Part shown: one piece after another, positions 24,143-35,436 of the stretch
How positions within the stretch are numbered: position 1 is the first letter of the stretch
How the letters are laid out: each line of letters starts with the position of its first letter
Assembly (NCBI GenBank): GCA_954871525.1
Contig: OX940864.1
Span: 26,902,001 to 26,966,000 of the forward strand
Length of the DNA: 64,000 bases
Reading direction: 5' to 3'
Source: Parietaria judaica
Lineage: Eukaryota > Streptophyta > Magnoliopsida > Rosales > Urticaceae
The notes under the pieces: model-generated
Database searches by the model: none
What the model saw: only the letters and a program-made list of their open reading frames with translations
Told to the model about the DNA's origin: nothing
Made by a program: the position numbers and the translations under genes

Positions 24143-24850
24143 AACTCATGGTTTACCATTTATATACAATCTTACAAATGAAATGATATAATTTTTTTTT
24201 GAAAACTAGCTCAAATTCACAAAATTTCAGGGAAAAAACTCATATTTTTGCCGTAATAAAACAACTCCTCGGAAAATCACTAAAACAACACCCAAATCTT
24301 AAATTTTATTTTTTGAAAAAAATCACATAAAAATCTTATATATATATACACACACACACAATCATCAACATCAAAAATAGTAATTTCATCAAGAACAATT
24401 CATCAAATTAAAACCTACACTATTATAAAATATTATGAACAAGTTTGATTCAAACCAATACATTTCAAATAATCTCTACATATAATGATTAATTTGTTGA
24501 AAAATTAAAAGGATTCCTCAATATATAACAATAATACTCAATATCCCGCACAATCTTCACAAAAAAAAAAAAAAAAATCAAAGAAATACCTTTACATAGC
24601 GATTTTTAGTACTCTTGGTACATATGTTGTTAAATTGCACTAAATTTTTTCATGGAAACTGACTAAGTTTTCGATCTATTATCGTTAATTTGCACTTTTT
24701 TTTTTTATGGAGAAGTGACTAAGTTTTCCACCGATTATCTATGGATATGTATAAAATGATAACGATTAGCTCCAAAAACTTATCGGCAAGCCCATAAACC
24801 TCGATAATCGAGCAATAATCCATCGATCAATATTTATGATTCTATTGTTT
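23219..24850. mobile_element. hAT-like element, second copy of the 33.1-kb family
   Basis: It opens with AAGGTTCAGGTTATTG...AGCCGATAAATCGG, matching CAAGGATCA...GGCCGATAAATCG at 33064. It shares ordered internal lines with that copy: repeated AATTTCCGAAAACAT, CTTTTGCCGCAATAA, GAAAACTAGCTCAAATTC and ATACCTTTA near the right side. It has no transposase. The right end is eroded and no target duplication is clear, so the limits are approximate. A long (TA)n tract interrupts it. Confidence 0.6.
24097..24140. repeat. (TA)22 microsatellite
   Basis: A pure TA run of 44 bases inside the repeat element at 23.2-24.85 kb. Length polymorphism is likely. Confidence 0.9.
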
Positions 24851-25008
24851 AATGTCTAGAATTCAATCTATTGTTAAGGTCGGATCCAGTCGGATCCTAT
24901 TCAAAATACTTTGGAGAAACAACCCCAGTATCGACGATACCAAAGGCCGATGATTCCCAGGGTCGACAGCGTCAAAGATCAACGAGGCCCAGAGTAGACG
25001 GAGTTAAG

Positions 25009-25144
25009 GGTCGACGACACCCGAAGGTCGACGACACCCGAAGGTCGGCGACACCCGAAGGTCGGCGACACCCGAAGGTCGACGACACCCGAAGGTTGGC
25101 AACACCCGAAGGTCGGCGACACTCAAAGATCGACGACAACCGAC
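25009..25144. repeat. Tandem array, 8 x 17 bp, in solo LTR
   Basis: Eight head-to-tail copies of GGTCGACGACACCCGAA and close variants, with no spacers. The period is not a multiple of three, so the repetitive open frames here are not coding. The array lies just upstream of the LTR promoter. Confidence 0.92.
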
Positions 25145-25149
25145 AAGAT

Positions 25150-25318
25150 GGGCATTTAATGCCAAGGAGCTTCGACAAGACGGGCATTTAATGCCAAGAA
25201 GCTTCGATGAGGTGGGCATTTAATGCCAAGGAGCTTCGACAAGACGGGCATTTAATGCCAAGGAGCTTCGACGAGATGGGCATTTAATGCCAAGGGGCTC
25301 GATGGGATGGGCATTTAA
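25150..25318. repeat. Tandem array, about 5.3 x 32 bp, with GGCATTTAATGCC
   Basis: Copies of a 32-base unit starting GGGCATTTAATGCCAAGG. Each has the near-palindrome GCATTTAATGC, which is also present at about 54550 and 54638 in the related LTR. It may be an LTR enhancer module. Confidence 0.9.
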
Positions 25319-25623
25319 TAGTATTGCCTCGAAGGAAACCCCACAAATTCGGGATACGCAAAGGGGGCGAGTCAGGCCCTTTTTTGCCAGAAGCTGGGAC
25401 AGTGGGCCGATGGGACACCGAGAAGCTTCGAGGCTGACCTATATAAAGGCAAGAGAATGAGAAGAGAGGGGATGGAAAAAAGAGATAATAGAAAGAAAGG
25501 GAAGTTATGCAGAGAAGTTCTTATGTTGTAAAGAGAGAGAAAAACCGAATCTCATTTATAAGAACAAAAGGAATATAGATCTTTTTGTGATTGTTGTGTG
25601 TACGAATCACGCTCAACATCTAC

Positions 25624-26011
25624 TAAATCGTTTAATTGTGTGAGTGACCCGCTAAAATAAATTATCTATATAGATTTCACCAAGTGTATAATTTTCTTCA
25701 TGTTTTTGCGTATAATTTCGCATGAATTTATTATTCCGCATAGAGAAAAATTGACTCTATAATGCGTTACCTATGTTTAAACCAGCTATAACAGCACTCT
25801 CTCGTTTTCTAAATTTGCTATATAACATTTTAGTATTGACGTTTTTGTTATCAACATTTCTGTTGCTGTTGTTATTTTAATGGTCTACACATATTAGCTT
25901 TAACGAGGCATAGAACCCGCGTGTTGCTACGGGTTAGAATTTTTTTTTTCTCTAATCAAGAGGAATTTGATAATTTTGTGTTTTTTTTTTTTTCGTATAG
26001 TTTTAAAGTAA
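25624..26011. other. Intergenic between LTR and MULE fragment
   Basis: AT-rich. Contains a GC-rich inverted repeat AACCCGCG...CGGGTT at 25914-25935 whose nature is uncertain. Confidence 0.4.
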
Positions 26012-26510
26012 GGGTTAATTGTGGTTAAAATACCTAACCTTTGGCAATATTCTCCGATATGTACCCAACCTCAATAAATATAGGCAAAAGTACCTAACTT
26101 TGCACTTTTGTTGCCGACCAACTAACACCGTTAGACATGCCTACGTCGCCACTAGGCTGTCTCATGTGGCGCGCCACGTGGCACAAGTCGTCGTGTGGCA
26201 AAAGATTGGGTACTTAAAAAATTAATTTTTTTCTCACGTTGGCACACATGTTTTTTTTTACATATATCAAAGATAATTAAATAATTTTATAAAATATGTA
26301 TTTATAAAAAAAATATGTTTTATTTTTGTAAATAATCAAATAATCAAAAAATATTTTTTTCATTCCCGTGGCACATATTTTTTTACATATGTTCAATATA
26401 ATCAAATAGTTTTATAAAATATGTGTTTATAAAAAAAAAAAATTTGTTTTTCTTGAAGGAATAATTTATAATTTTTAAATACATTATATTAAATTTTTGA
26501 AACTCAAACA
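26012..26510. mobile_element. Half MULE 'B': left arm only
   Basis: It starts GGGTTAATTGTGGTTAAAAT, then has repeated ATACCTAACCTTTGG, ATGTACCCAACC and GTACCTAACTTTGC boxes, a CCGTTAG box and GGCGCGCCACGTGGCAC. This is the same order of motifs as in MULEs C, D and E. No matching right arm follows. Instead, two ~85-base AT-rich direct repeats (26240-26310 and 26370-26440) lead into MULE C. It is either truncated or disrupted. Confidence 0.65.
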
Positions 26511-26522
26511 TTATTATATATA

Positions 26523-27856
26523 GGGTTAATGACGGCAAAAATACCCAAAGTTTGGTCAAAGAACCCCTCGTGTACCCAAAGTCGAAAAGTGGTGGCAAAA
26601 GTACCCAAAGTACGTTTTGGAGCGTTGACCCATTTTTTCCGTCCATCCACTAACGGTGCCGTCCACGTGGCCGTTAGTCTCTTTCCACGTGGCACGCCAC
26701 GTGGTCATTGACCGCCACGTCATCCAAACTTTGGGTATTTATGCCGTAATAAAAACAAAGTTTGGGTATTTATGCCGCGATAAACCATTTTTTATATTTT
26801 TTCGCTTGTTAACGACATCTAAATAAATGTTAAAATATTATAGCTTTGCTAGGACTCGAACTCATCACATTCCCCCTCATAAAAGGACAAGATAACCATT
26901 AAACAACATTCACTTCACGTTATATCTTGACAAAAATAATAATATACATAGAAACTTATTGATAAGTGATCATAGTAATAGAAACATATGTATTTTTAGC
27001 ACCGGGTTCGGGTTGACTTATTTGGAACGGGGTGAGTTGACTTTTTCGGACCGGGGTCCAGTTGACTTTTTTAGAACGGGGTCGAGTTGAATTTTTTGGA
27101 CAGCGGTCAAGTTGAATTTTTCGTACCAGATTCATGTTGACTTTGTCGGTACGGGTTGGGGTTGACTTTTTCAGAACCGGGTCGAGTTAACTTTTTGAAA
27201 CGGGGTCGGGTTAACTTTTTCAACCTGAATCCGCTACAAAATATTCAACCCGACCAAAGTCCAAAAAAGTCAACCCCTGGGTCTGAAAAGTCAACCTGAC
27301 CCCGTTCCAAAAAAGTCAACTCAATCCTGGTCCGAAAAGGTCAACCCAACCCATTTCCTAATAAGTCAACCCGAACCCGGTGCGAAAAAACATATGTTTC
27401 TATTACTATGTGACTTATTAATAAGTTTCTATTTATATTTTTATATTTTTGTCAAGATATAACGTGATGTGAATGTGTTTTACTGGTTATGTTGCTCTTA
27501 TATGCGGGGGAGGTGATGAGTTTGAGTCCTACCAAAGTCATGATATTTTAACCTTTATTTAGATGATGTCAGCAACCAATTTTTTTTTAAATAGTTTATC
27601 GCGGCATAAATATCCAAACTTTGGTTTTATCACGGCATAAATACCCAAAGTTTGGATGACGTGGCGGTCAACGACCACGTGGCGTGCCACGTGGAAAGAG
27701 GCTAACGGCCACGTGGACGGCACCGTTAGTGGATAGACGGAAAAAACTGATCAATGCCTCAAAACGTACTTTGGGTACTTTTGCCACCACTTTTCGACTT
27801 TGGGTACACGAGGGGTTCTTTGACCAAACTTTGGGTATTTTTGTCGTCATTAACCC
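26523..27856. mobile_element. Foldback MULE 'C', 1334 bp, with folded tandem array in the core
   Basis: The ends are GGGTTAATGACGGCAAAAAT and its complement at 27856. The two arms pair through nearly the whole element. Each arm holds, from outside inward: two GGCAAAARTACCCAAAG boxes, a CCGTC..CTAACGG box, clustered CACGTG motifs (for example 26665 and 26695), a tRNA-like module with GAGTTCGAGTCC, and a core array of ~25-bp units containing GTTGACTTTTT. The flanking 9-mers TTATATATA and TTATAAGGA agree at only six positions, so the target duplication is decayed or absent. It has no protein-coding capacity. Confidence 0.85.
26999..27395. repeat. Inverted tandem array of ~25-bp GTTGACTTTTT units
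   Basis: About nine units of the form GGGTCGRGTTGACTTTTTNGRAMCG run rightward, then about five or six complementary units run leftward. The whole makes a long imperfect hairpin. Nearly every unit contains TTGAC, the core of the plant W-box. Confidence 0.85.
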
Positions 27857-28090
27857 TTATAAGGAAATTATACATATATAATATCATGGGCATTTTAAAA
27901 TTAAAATTAAGGCATGATTTTTGAAGATATATAACATATATGAAATTAAGGCATGATTTTAAAAAAAATGGTATCAAATACGGTTCAAATTGAATTTAAA
28001 CCGAAACAAAATAAATCCATTATTTTGTATCAAAAACAATAAATCCATTTAAACAAAATAAATGGATTTTTTTTTTGCACCAAAAAAAAA
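27857..28090. other. AT-rich spacer with small direct repeats
   Basis: AAATTAAGGCATGATTTT is repeated at about 27903 and 27944. ATAAATCCATT-type lines recur before the 83-bp array. No gene seen. Confidence 0.45.
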
Positions 28091-28290
28091 ACCGTTGGGT
28101 TTGAAGAACAAAACCGTTTTAATGTAGGCAAAAAGTGTTTAAATGGATTTGTTTCTTTTTTGGACCCAAAAAAACCGTTGGGTTTGAAGAACAAAACCGT
28201 TTAAATGTAGGCAAAAAGTGTTTAAATTGATTTATTTCTTTTTTGGACCCAAAAAAGCCATTGGGTTTGAAGAACAAAACCGTTTAAATG
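28091..28290. repeat. Tandem repeat, about 2.5 x 83 bp
   Basis: The units begin ACCGTTGGGTTTGAAGAACA at 28091 and 28174, and as a variant at 28256. They share the line AACCGTTTAAATGTAGGCAA. The copies are very similar, so the duplication is recent. Confidence 0.88.
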
Positions 28291-29109
28291 TATCAAATCC
28301 AGATTCATGCATTCTATCATCACCAATGAAGAATTCAATAAAAAAATCATGTATATGTTTATTGCAAAATTTAAACTTGAACATTCTATATTTAAATGCT
28401 CTCTTTCGACTTCGAGTAATTACCTTGAAATCGGATTCGGAAATCGGCAATGAGCAACTGCGTTGATTAGTGTCTCTGGAGCACGAAATAAGAATTCGAA
28501 AATCGACGTAGATCAGTATCTCTACGTCAAATCACTTCTAAGATCAGGGTCTCCGGAGCACAAAATCGGAAATTGGCAATGACCAAATCGATCACCAATT
28601 GTTCCAATGAGTAAAGTCCTGTTTTAGACTTCATAGAGCAAGTGACAGTAATATCTTGGAGCTTATAATATCACAAACCACAACCAATAAGTAATTACCC
28701 TCATCCATAAACTAAGCGCCATATTAAGCTAATCAAAATCAACTAAGACAAAACTCTCAGAACCAGAATATCACCTTAGAGGCAGAGCCGATTCGAGGGT
28801 CGATGCATGCAACGGAGGGCTACGGTGAGCAAAGAGTCTACGGCTAAGGATATTTTAGGGGTTTTTTTTTTTCATCAACAAAACAGAAAAATAAAGAACA
28901 TTGCTTCTGGGCTATTGGGAGAAGAGTTTGGATTGAGGGAGAGAGAGCCTAAAGTAACAGATGTTACATAATTAAGCCAAACACATGTTGTTTTGTAATT
29001 GGCCACAAATGTTAGTCTCTAAAGTAAATATGCACCCTAATTTAGTTGTATAGTATAATGTTGTTTACTTCTCTTTTTATCATTCTTGTCGTTTTCTATT
29101 TCTTCCATG
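28291..29109. other. Intergenic, no gene seen
   Basis: Moderately AT-rich with some unique-looking sequence (28430-28800) but no coding signal. Short open stretches on both strands over 28218-28466 overlap each other and have no motif. Confidence 0.45.
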
Positions 29110-29117
29110 TCTTTTAT

Positions 29118-29514
29118 TAGGGGTGGAAGTCTTGTATCAGTTTCCCGATTTTAAATAAAAGTTCGAGAAGTTTAGCTTAAAACCGAGAACCGGGAACCGG
29201 AACCGGTACTTAAAAAATATCCCGGTTTTTAGTACTAGTTCCGGTTTTAAAATGTATGTCATTTTTTAGTTTTAAATATGTCGTTTTTAATGTATTTTAT
29301 ATTTTTATTATCATTTTTTATACTATGTGTAGTTTATAATTCTTTATTTTTCAAAACTACATGTCGTTTTTAAGTCAACCACTTTTAGAAACGGAACAGG
29401 GGCTGTAAAATTTAAAAACCGTTACTGGAACCGGTATAAAAAAAATCCCAATTTTTCAGAGCATGAAGAAGAAAAAAAAAGTTATTTCCGGTTCCTACTT
29501 CTGGTTCCAACCCA
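29118..29514. mobile_element. hAT MITE, 397 bp, 8-bp TSD (7/8)
   Basis: It begins TAGGGGTGGAAGT and ends CTGGTTCCAACCCA, with ACCGGAACCGG-type motifs near both ends. The flanks TCTTTTAT (29110-29117) and TCTTCTAT (29515-29522) match at seven of eight positions. The internal AT-rich part resembles the fragment at 18170-18500. Confidence 0.82.
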
Positions 29515-29538
29515 TCTTCTATGAGTGTGTGTGTGAGC

Positions 29539-29721
29539 CAAGGTATTAAATTTCTCGAATATCCATCGGCATGCCCATCGAAAATCTTTTTTCGAGGATA
29601 TGCGAAACGATATATCCATCGGCATATCCATCGATTTACCTATGAATTACCAATCGACAAGCGATATATCCGTAAAATGAAAAGTGCGAAACGACATCGG
29701 CAAACGGTATTTAAAACCTTG
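29539..29721. mobile_element. CAAGG-end hAT-like MITE, 183 bp, perfect 8-bp TSD
   Basis: The ends are CAAGGTATTAAAT and ATTTAAAACCTTG. The flanking 8-mer GTGTGAGC is identical at 29531-29538 and 29722-29729. The short body is filled with ATATCCATCGGCAT-type inverted motifs. It lies about 230 bp before the MSRB1 start codon, so it sits in the proximal promoter of that gene. Confidence 0.92.
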
Positions 29722-29955
29722 GTGTGAGCACAAAATATACAGTATTCTGTCAACGTGGCAGCCTCAAAGCTTTTCTCTCAAAAACCACACGCAATGCCAG
29801 GTGTAATCATAAACAATCCCATGCTCTCAACCACATCTTATCAAAGCAATCAGAATATCCATTCACAAACCAAACATCAATCTAACGGTCGAAAAGCATC
29901 ACACAAAGCAAACTAAACTCGGTTGGACCGAGCGAAGAAGGTTTTATAGTTGAAA

Positions 29956-32111
29956 ATGGCTTCTTCTTCGCAGTGTTTGACAAGTGCTTGCATTCCTTCA
30001 AAACCCCACATCGATTTCGGGTCAAATTCGAAGCTTTTCGCGTTGGGTGTTCGAGGATTGGCGAAACCCAGAAAGCTTTGCTTCGCGGTTCGCTCAATGG
30101 GATCTTCTTCTTCGTCTTCTCAGAAGCCTGACACTAATATTCAAGGTCTCTCTTTTGACCAGCTTCAGTCTTTATCTTCTCATGTATCTACAGTTATGGC
30201 AACCCTTTATCATTACTCAGTAAATTGTGGGAAGTTTTTGTATGCGTGGATTCCAAGTAAATTAATGATTCAAGGTCTCTGATTAATCTTTCCTCTTCTC
30301 AAATTGCTTTACTTAGGATTTCAAAATTTAAGAAAGGAGTAGATTTCTTGATTCTTTGGACCAAATTCAAGTAGAATAACGGAACATTGTTGATTTTGAC
30401 TTTTTGAGTGATGTTCATACAGAACCTTATAGTTGGGACCAAATATTATTTTTCAGAGAGAAATATAGATGTGTTAGTTAGAGTCGGGACTATACATAAA
30501 AAATTATTCTTTTATTGAGATTATTAATTTATCGAATATTAATCTAGAGAGGTTCTCCTGTGATATGAATTTAAGAATTTTATTAGTATGACGTTGTTGC
30601 TTGGATAATGGATTTTTATTTTTATTTTTATTTTGCAGAGGCAGGTGGAGTGGATTACAAAAATATAAGCAACGACGAATGGAAAAAGCGGCTGACGGGC
30701 GAGCAATTCTACGTTACTCGTCAGAAGGGAACAGAGAGAGCTTTCACTGGGTATCATTGTCTTTTATCTCTTAATGCTTCTAATATTTAGGAGCTCTGAT
30801 CTAATTTCCCTAGAATTTGATGTATATTGCAGCTACATGTTCCGTTTTTTCCTGTGCAAAGCCTCGGAATAACGAAATGTTTTCCCTACTTTTCTCTCTG
30901 ATTGTTTTATTATGGGTATGAGTTTGAGAAACTAAAATTTTGAAGAAGCTTTGTTTGTCACACTATCGAATTTGATTAGCCACAACTTCTTTTCAATAAG
31001 CCGAAATAAGAAATAGAGTCGGATTATCAACTGAATCCCAGATTAGATCTCTGACTAGCTTAGACTTAGTTTCGATTTCGATTCAGCATATATGACATAA
31101 TAGTCGTCACTTATACACTTGCTAAGTTGTTAAAATATAGGTTTCGTAGAAAAGCGTAACGAACGAGAACTTAGAAAAGACTATTACAGATATTTGATCG
31201 AATTTGGTCTGAGTTCTTAAAACTTATAAGAGAGTCCTTTATAAGAATTGGAATTAAAATCTCAAATTCAAACAAAATATCTAGTTTTTTTATTTTCTTT
31301 TTCAACCGGTAGTTAAGCATGTTTCTTGTGCTTCACTCACCTAAAATAAAACCGAAAACATTTTTAGGTTTGAGTCAGAAGTTCAATCAATACTCAATAT
31401 CTAGTTTGCTTCTCTTAATTTTTCTTTTTTCTTTTTTTTTTCTTTCGTAATTAGGGAGTACTGGAACACTAAAACAGCGGGAATCTACCACTGCATATGC
31501 TGCGACACGCCTCTTTTTGAGTAAGCCTTCCTTTAATTCAAACTCAAATGCCTTTCTTTGAAAGAGTAATTATAATCCATGCCATCTATACTAGTCGATC
31601 GTGTTGTCGCAATTTTTGCCATATAACATTTTCAGCATTGCATGAATCTTGTAAAATTATGGCAACTTCACTCCTAATTGTTATAAAAATCGACGGTTTT
31701 GACTTTCCATGAACGTGTGCAATGCACATAGTAGTGTTAAGAGACTAAAATAACCATAAGTATACTAGCATGCACATACTAATTTTATTATGCAGATCTT
31801 CGACGAAGTTCGACAGTGGGACGGGTTGGCCGTCTTACTATCAGCCCATAGGAAGCAACGTGAAGTCGAAGACGGACTTGTCCATCATTTTCATGCCCCG
31901 CACGGAAGTGCTTTGCGCGGCTTGCGACGCCCATCTCGGCCACGTCTTCGACGATGGCCCACCACCCACCGGCAAGCGCTTCTGCATCAACAGGTCAACC
32001 AATTTTCTCTTTCTTTAGCTTGCAACACCTGATTTCTTTAATTATGTTTGGAATGTGATGTTATCTTTTGTGTGTTCTTGCAGTGCCTCTTTGAAACTCA
32101 AACCAAAATGA
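29956..32111 (+). CDS. MSRB1: Methionine-R-sulfoxide reductase B, plastid 1-Cys type
   Basis: Five exons joined in phase: 29956-30145, 30639-30750, 31455-31520, 31796-31993 and 32084-32111, giving 197 residues. It reduces methionine-R-sulfoxide in proteins and so repairs oxidative damage. Residues 1-60 are Ser-rich and basic, like a chloroplast transit peptide. Zinc ligands are C114/C117 ([10 protein letters not shown]) and C163/C166 ([12 protein letters not shown]). The catalytic Cys186 is in RFCINS. In the GTGWPSYY motif Thr132 stands where two-Cys MsrB enzymes have the resolving cysteine, as in the Arabidopsis MSRB1 type, which depends on glutaredoxins or CDSP32-like partners. The tail LKLKPK is short. 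Start ATG 29956 gives the transit peptide. Introns are GT-AG. Confidence 0.96.
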
Positions 32112-33055
32112 GTGGAGAGATTTGATTGAACTGTGTTTAATGGTTTTGTCATTCATACTTGTATAATATTGTGTACAAACAAAATGTTAAACAACTGAGA
32201 GAAGTTTATAAAAATCAATGTTTGTTAATATATTATTTTAAGGATTAATATGAGCTTAAATGGAATAAGTTGTACATACTATTTGTAATTGTATAATTAG
32301 AGAGATCATAAGATTATAATATAGATATAAAAATATTATATGCATTAGTTAGAGGGTATTAAAATCATAGAGTTACACATGTATAATGTAATTTAGCATT
32401 AGAATTCATATGAAGATTCCTAATCCTAATTATCCTATTAAAATTAGTGATCAAAGGCCATCACAATAAACTGAAATGTAACTCAGACAAACTTCATACA
32501 AAATGACATGTTCATCAGAACTCCTTTTTTTTTTTCATAATTAAAATCAGATAGATTCAATTTCCAAACTAAAAGTTCTCATGCATAGTCACACGTGGCA
32601 CATATTTGGATGGTAACACGCATTATTAGTTGCTGATTTTGGCATAAACGGCACTTGTTTGTATTTAAAAACAGGCAATTCATCCTAATTCCCGTATTAA
32701 AACAGCATGATCAAAGACCATCACATAAAACTCATTCAAAATCATAATCTTACCTTTCACATGTTTTTTATTTTCTTAATTTCAAATTATGATTCTCTAA
32801 TAAAGTCACGAACTATAAATTCTCAGTGCCAAACATAAATAAAAATAAAATTTCGAGACTTTTTACCTTAGATAGCCTCCAAATTTAATTTACAGGTATC
32901 TTAAAAGCGCTATAATAAATCGATAGAATTTTCGTAAATTTTTTAAAAATCGATACCAATTCTACGATCCGATTTTATGGGTGTAATGAAAAATTGATAA
33001 TGAAGTTCGCACGATTTAAAAAAATATTATTTAAAACTTTAATAATTATGCCATA
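32112..33055. other. Intergenic downstream of MSRB1
   Basis: 3' UTR, then AT-rich DNA. The line CCTAATCCTAATTATCC...GATCAAAGGCCATCACA at 32420-32465 is echoed at 32683-32730, a diverged direct repeat of roughly 260-bp spacing. No gene seen. Confidence 0.45.
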
Positions 33056-33063
33056 GTATTTAG

Positions 33064-34931
33064 CAAGGATCAAAATGCCGTTTTGGCCGATAAATCGTTT
33101 GCCGTTATCGATGGATTAATCGTTTGCCGATGCCGTTATCGATGGAAAACCTGTAAAAATTATCGTTTGCCGTTATCGAAACTTATCGAACTTATCGATG
33201 GATTAATCGTTTGCCGATGGATTTATCGATGGAAAACCTATAAAAAAATTTCACACATATTTTACACTAAAAACATAACATAAAATAATATAAACATAAA
33301 AGTCTCATACAAAATATAATATATAAGCCACAAACCAAGTCTCATACTAATGTAGCCAAACATAAACTAAGTCTCATACAAAATATAAATAAACCAAGTC
33401 TCATTAACAATTAATTTATAATAAAACAAATTAAAGAATATACTGATTAGTAACTTATTAACATATAATAAAACTAAGATTAACAATTGTAACATATTAA
33501 TAAAATTTATAAATTATAAGTTACAAATTGTTATTTACAAATTAAAATTATTCTATACAAAATTACAAATACTTTAAAAAATAAGTAAAATAAATTATTA
33601 TTTACTTACAAAAATAAATATTTACAAATCACCAATTATTCTTATATAAAATATGCACTGCACAGTTGATTTCATTTAAAACAAGATTTAACAACTAGCT
33701 CAATTTAACAAATTAGCTAAAAATTGTAGTTTTGCCGCAATATTTTAGAAAACTTCAAATTAAAAAATTTTATGCCAACCGATTGTTTTTTAAATTATAT
33801 ACAATTTTATAAAACAGAATTACACCAAAATATTCGAGTAACTAGCTCAAATCAACAATTTCCGAAACATATGTACTTTTGCCACAATGATATCAAAATT
33901 CAGAAAAACTTCAAATTAAAAAAAAAAGTTATGCAAACCGATTAGTTTTAAAATTATATACAATTTTATAAAACGAAATTACACCAAAATATTCGAGTAA
34001 CTAACTCAAATCAACAATTTCCGAAACATATGTACTTTTGCCACAAATATATCACAATTCAGAAAAACTTCAAATTAAAAAAAAAATATGTTAACCACTC
34101 AGTTTTCTAATTACAAATGATGTTAATAAATGAAATTACATAAAAAATGTTCAAAATATAGCTCAAGTTTAATAATTTCCAAAACAAAAGTACTTTTGCC
34201 GCTATTATACAAAATTCGGAAAAAGCCTAAAATCACCCCAAAATCTGCAAAAAAATTAACAAAAAGCACACCATCCATCACAATTCGAACATAACCTAAG
34301 ATAAATAAATTTCAAGAACAATATTTGAATCAAAATTACAAATTGTACAATCAAAGTTATATGAAACTTCATGTTGAACTTTCATTTCAACTTAATACAT
34401 TCCTAAGTAAGTACTAAAAATATAGAACATTTTGGTGAAAATTTTACATAAATCATGCTTATACAACTTGTAATTTATAAAACACAAAAAATTTAATTAA
34501 AAATATCCTAAAAATACCTTTATATTCCGATTGTACACGAACTTGGAACTTCTGTCGTGATAAACTTAGGGCTCGACTTCCCTATGAAATGGCGAGAAGA
34601 TCTCTTCTTCTCCAGGCGAGAAGCTCGGCAACCTATAATATCAGTGAAGGGGAGGGCGAAAAGTTGGCTGGGAGGTGGAAAAATGAGACCAAAATCGTGA
34701 TAAGTTTGAATTTATACTAGGGTTGGAAGTTATCCATATTTGCACAAAAAGTCCTCCACTTATCGTTTTTTTACACTCGAAAAGTTGCAGCGAAAAGTAC
34801 CTAAGTTTTCGATTCGAAAAATTTCGAAAAGTATAAAACGGCAGCGATTACTAGAGATAAGTTACCGAGAAGACCATTTCCTCGATTAATCGAACGATTT
34901 TCGCTCGATTTTCGCGATTTTCGAAACCTTG
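33064..34931. mobile_element. CAAGG-end hAT-like element, 1868 bp, perfect 8-bp TSD
   Basis: It begins CAAGGATCAAAATGCC and ends TTTTCGAAACCTTG. The 8-mer GTATTTAG flanks it exactly (33056-33063 and 34932-34939). GCCGATAAATCG and ATCGATGG motifs crowd the left end, and CGATTTTCG motifs the right. The interior holds diverged ~130-bp direct repeats with AACAATTTCCGAAACATATG and TTTTGCCACAA. No transposase frame is visible. A related copy occupies 23.2-24.85 kb, and short relatives share the ends. Confidence 0.88.
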
Positions 34932-34939
34932 GTATTTAG

Positions 34940-35436
34940 GAACAAAGTCTTATTAAGACGAGATTTGAAGAATTACCTAAGAATCAATGTGAAGATTAAG
35001 AGATAAATTTGAAAAAAAATCCCTACTTAGTGCAACTTTTACTGCCCTTGTACGAAAAAGTTACCGGAAATGTACGGTAGTATCGGCCCCGGCCCCGGCG
35101 CTGGGGGCTCTTGACCTGAAGTGGGCTGAATTGGGGTTTAGGAAGCCCTCCATTTGATAAGGCGCCGCGAAAATGTGCGGTTCTTTTCCTTTTCCACTAC
35201 AACACATGCCCATTTCCACACTATCAATCACCCAATACAAGCACTACACGTCGTCAGAACTCACTCTAAGCCAACGTAGTACCCGCTGATTGGGTGAGTA
35301 CAGCTTTGTAACATAATCCGCGAAGCAGCGGATCAGAACCCTTTTGAAAGCAAACCACCGGGGAGAGAGAGAGCGAGACTTACCAACCGTCAGTTAAGAG
35401 CAGCAGAAAGAAACAGCTTTTCTCTCTTTCAAAAAA
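34940..35436. promoter_or_regulatory. Upstream region and leader of the SH2 gene
   Basis: GC rises here (GGCCCCGGCCCCGGCG at about 35085), and the sequence becomes unique up to the leader. No clean TATA box was found, so the start of transcription cannot be fixed. Confidence 0.4.

Larger units (their letters stand above)
24872..25618 (+). mobile_element. Solo LTR of a gypsy-like retrotransposon, 747 bp
   Basis: It runs from TGTTAAGGTCGG to CGCTCAACA, with flanks TCTAT (24867-24871) and TCTAC (25619-25623) that match at four of five bases. It has a TATA-like CTATATAAAGGC at about 25439, the expected LTR promoter. Two internal tandem arrays (17 bp and 32 bp) lie upstream of that promoter. A related LTR with the same TGTTRAGGTCGGAT start sits at 54283. 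No internal retrotransposon genes are adjacent, so this is a solo LTR left by recombination. Confidence 0.75.

Noticed and set aside
24871..25191. Open frame with repeated RRHPKVDDT-like peptide
   Set aside because: It is produced by the 17-bp array, whose period is not a multiple of three, and it lies inside an LTR.
25009..25318. CRISPR-like regular repeats
   Set aside because: The 17-bp and 32-bp units are contiguous with no unique spacers, and the locus is an LTR in a plant nuclear genome.
25895..25936. Second Helitron 3' end on the minus strand
   Set aside because: There is a GC-rich inverted repeat, but the would-be terminus reads CTCG instead of CTRR, and no partner end was seen.
26514..27865. 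9-bp target duplication for MULE C
   Set aside because: TTATATATA and TTATAAGGA match at only six of nine positions, so no clean duplication is claimed.
11629..32111. Functional pairing of the glutaredoxin-like gene with the 1-Cys MSRB
   Set aside because: The glutaredoxin-like protein lacks its active-site cysteine, and the genes are 17 kb apart with unrelated genes between them.
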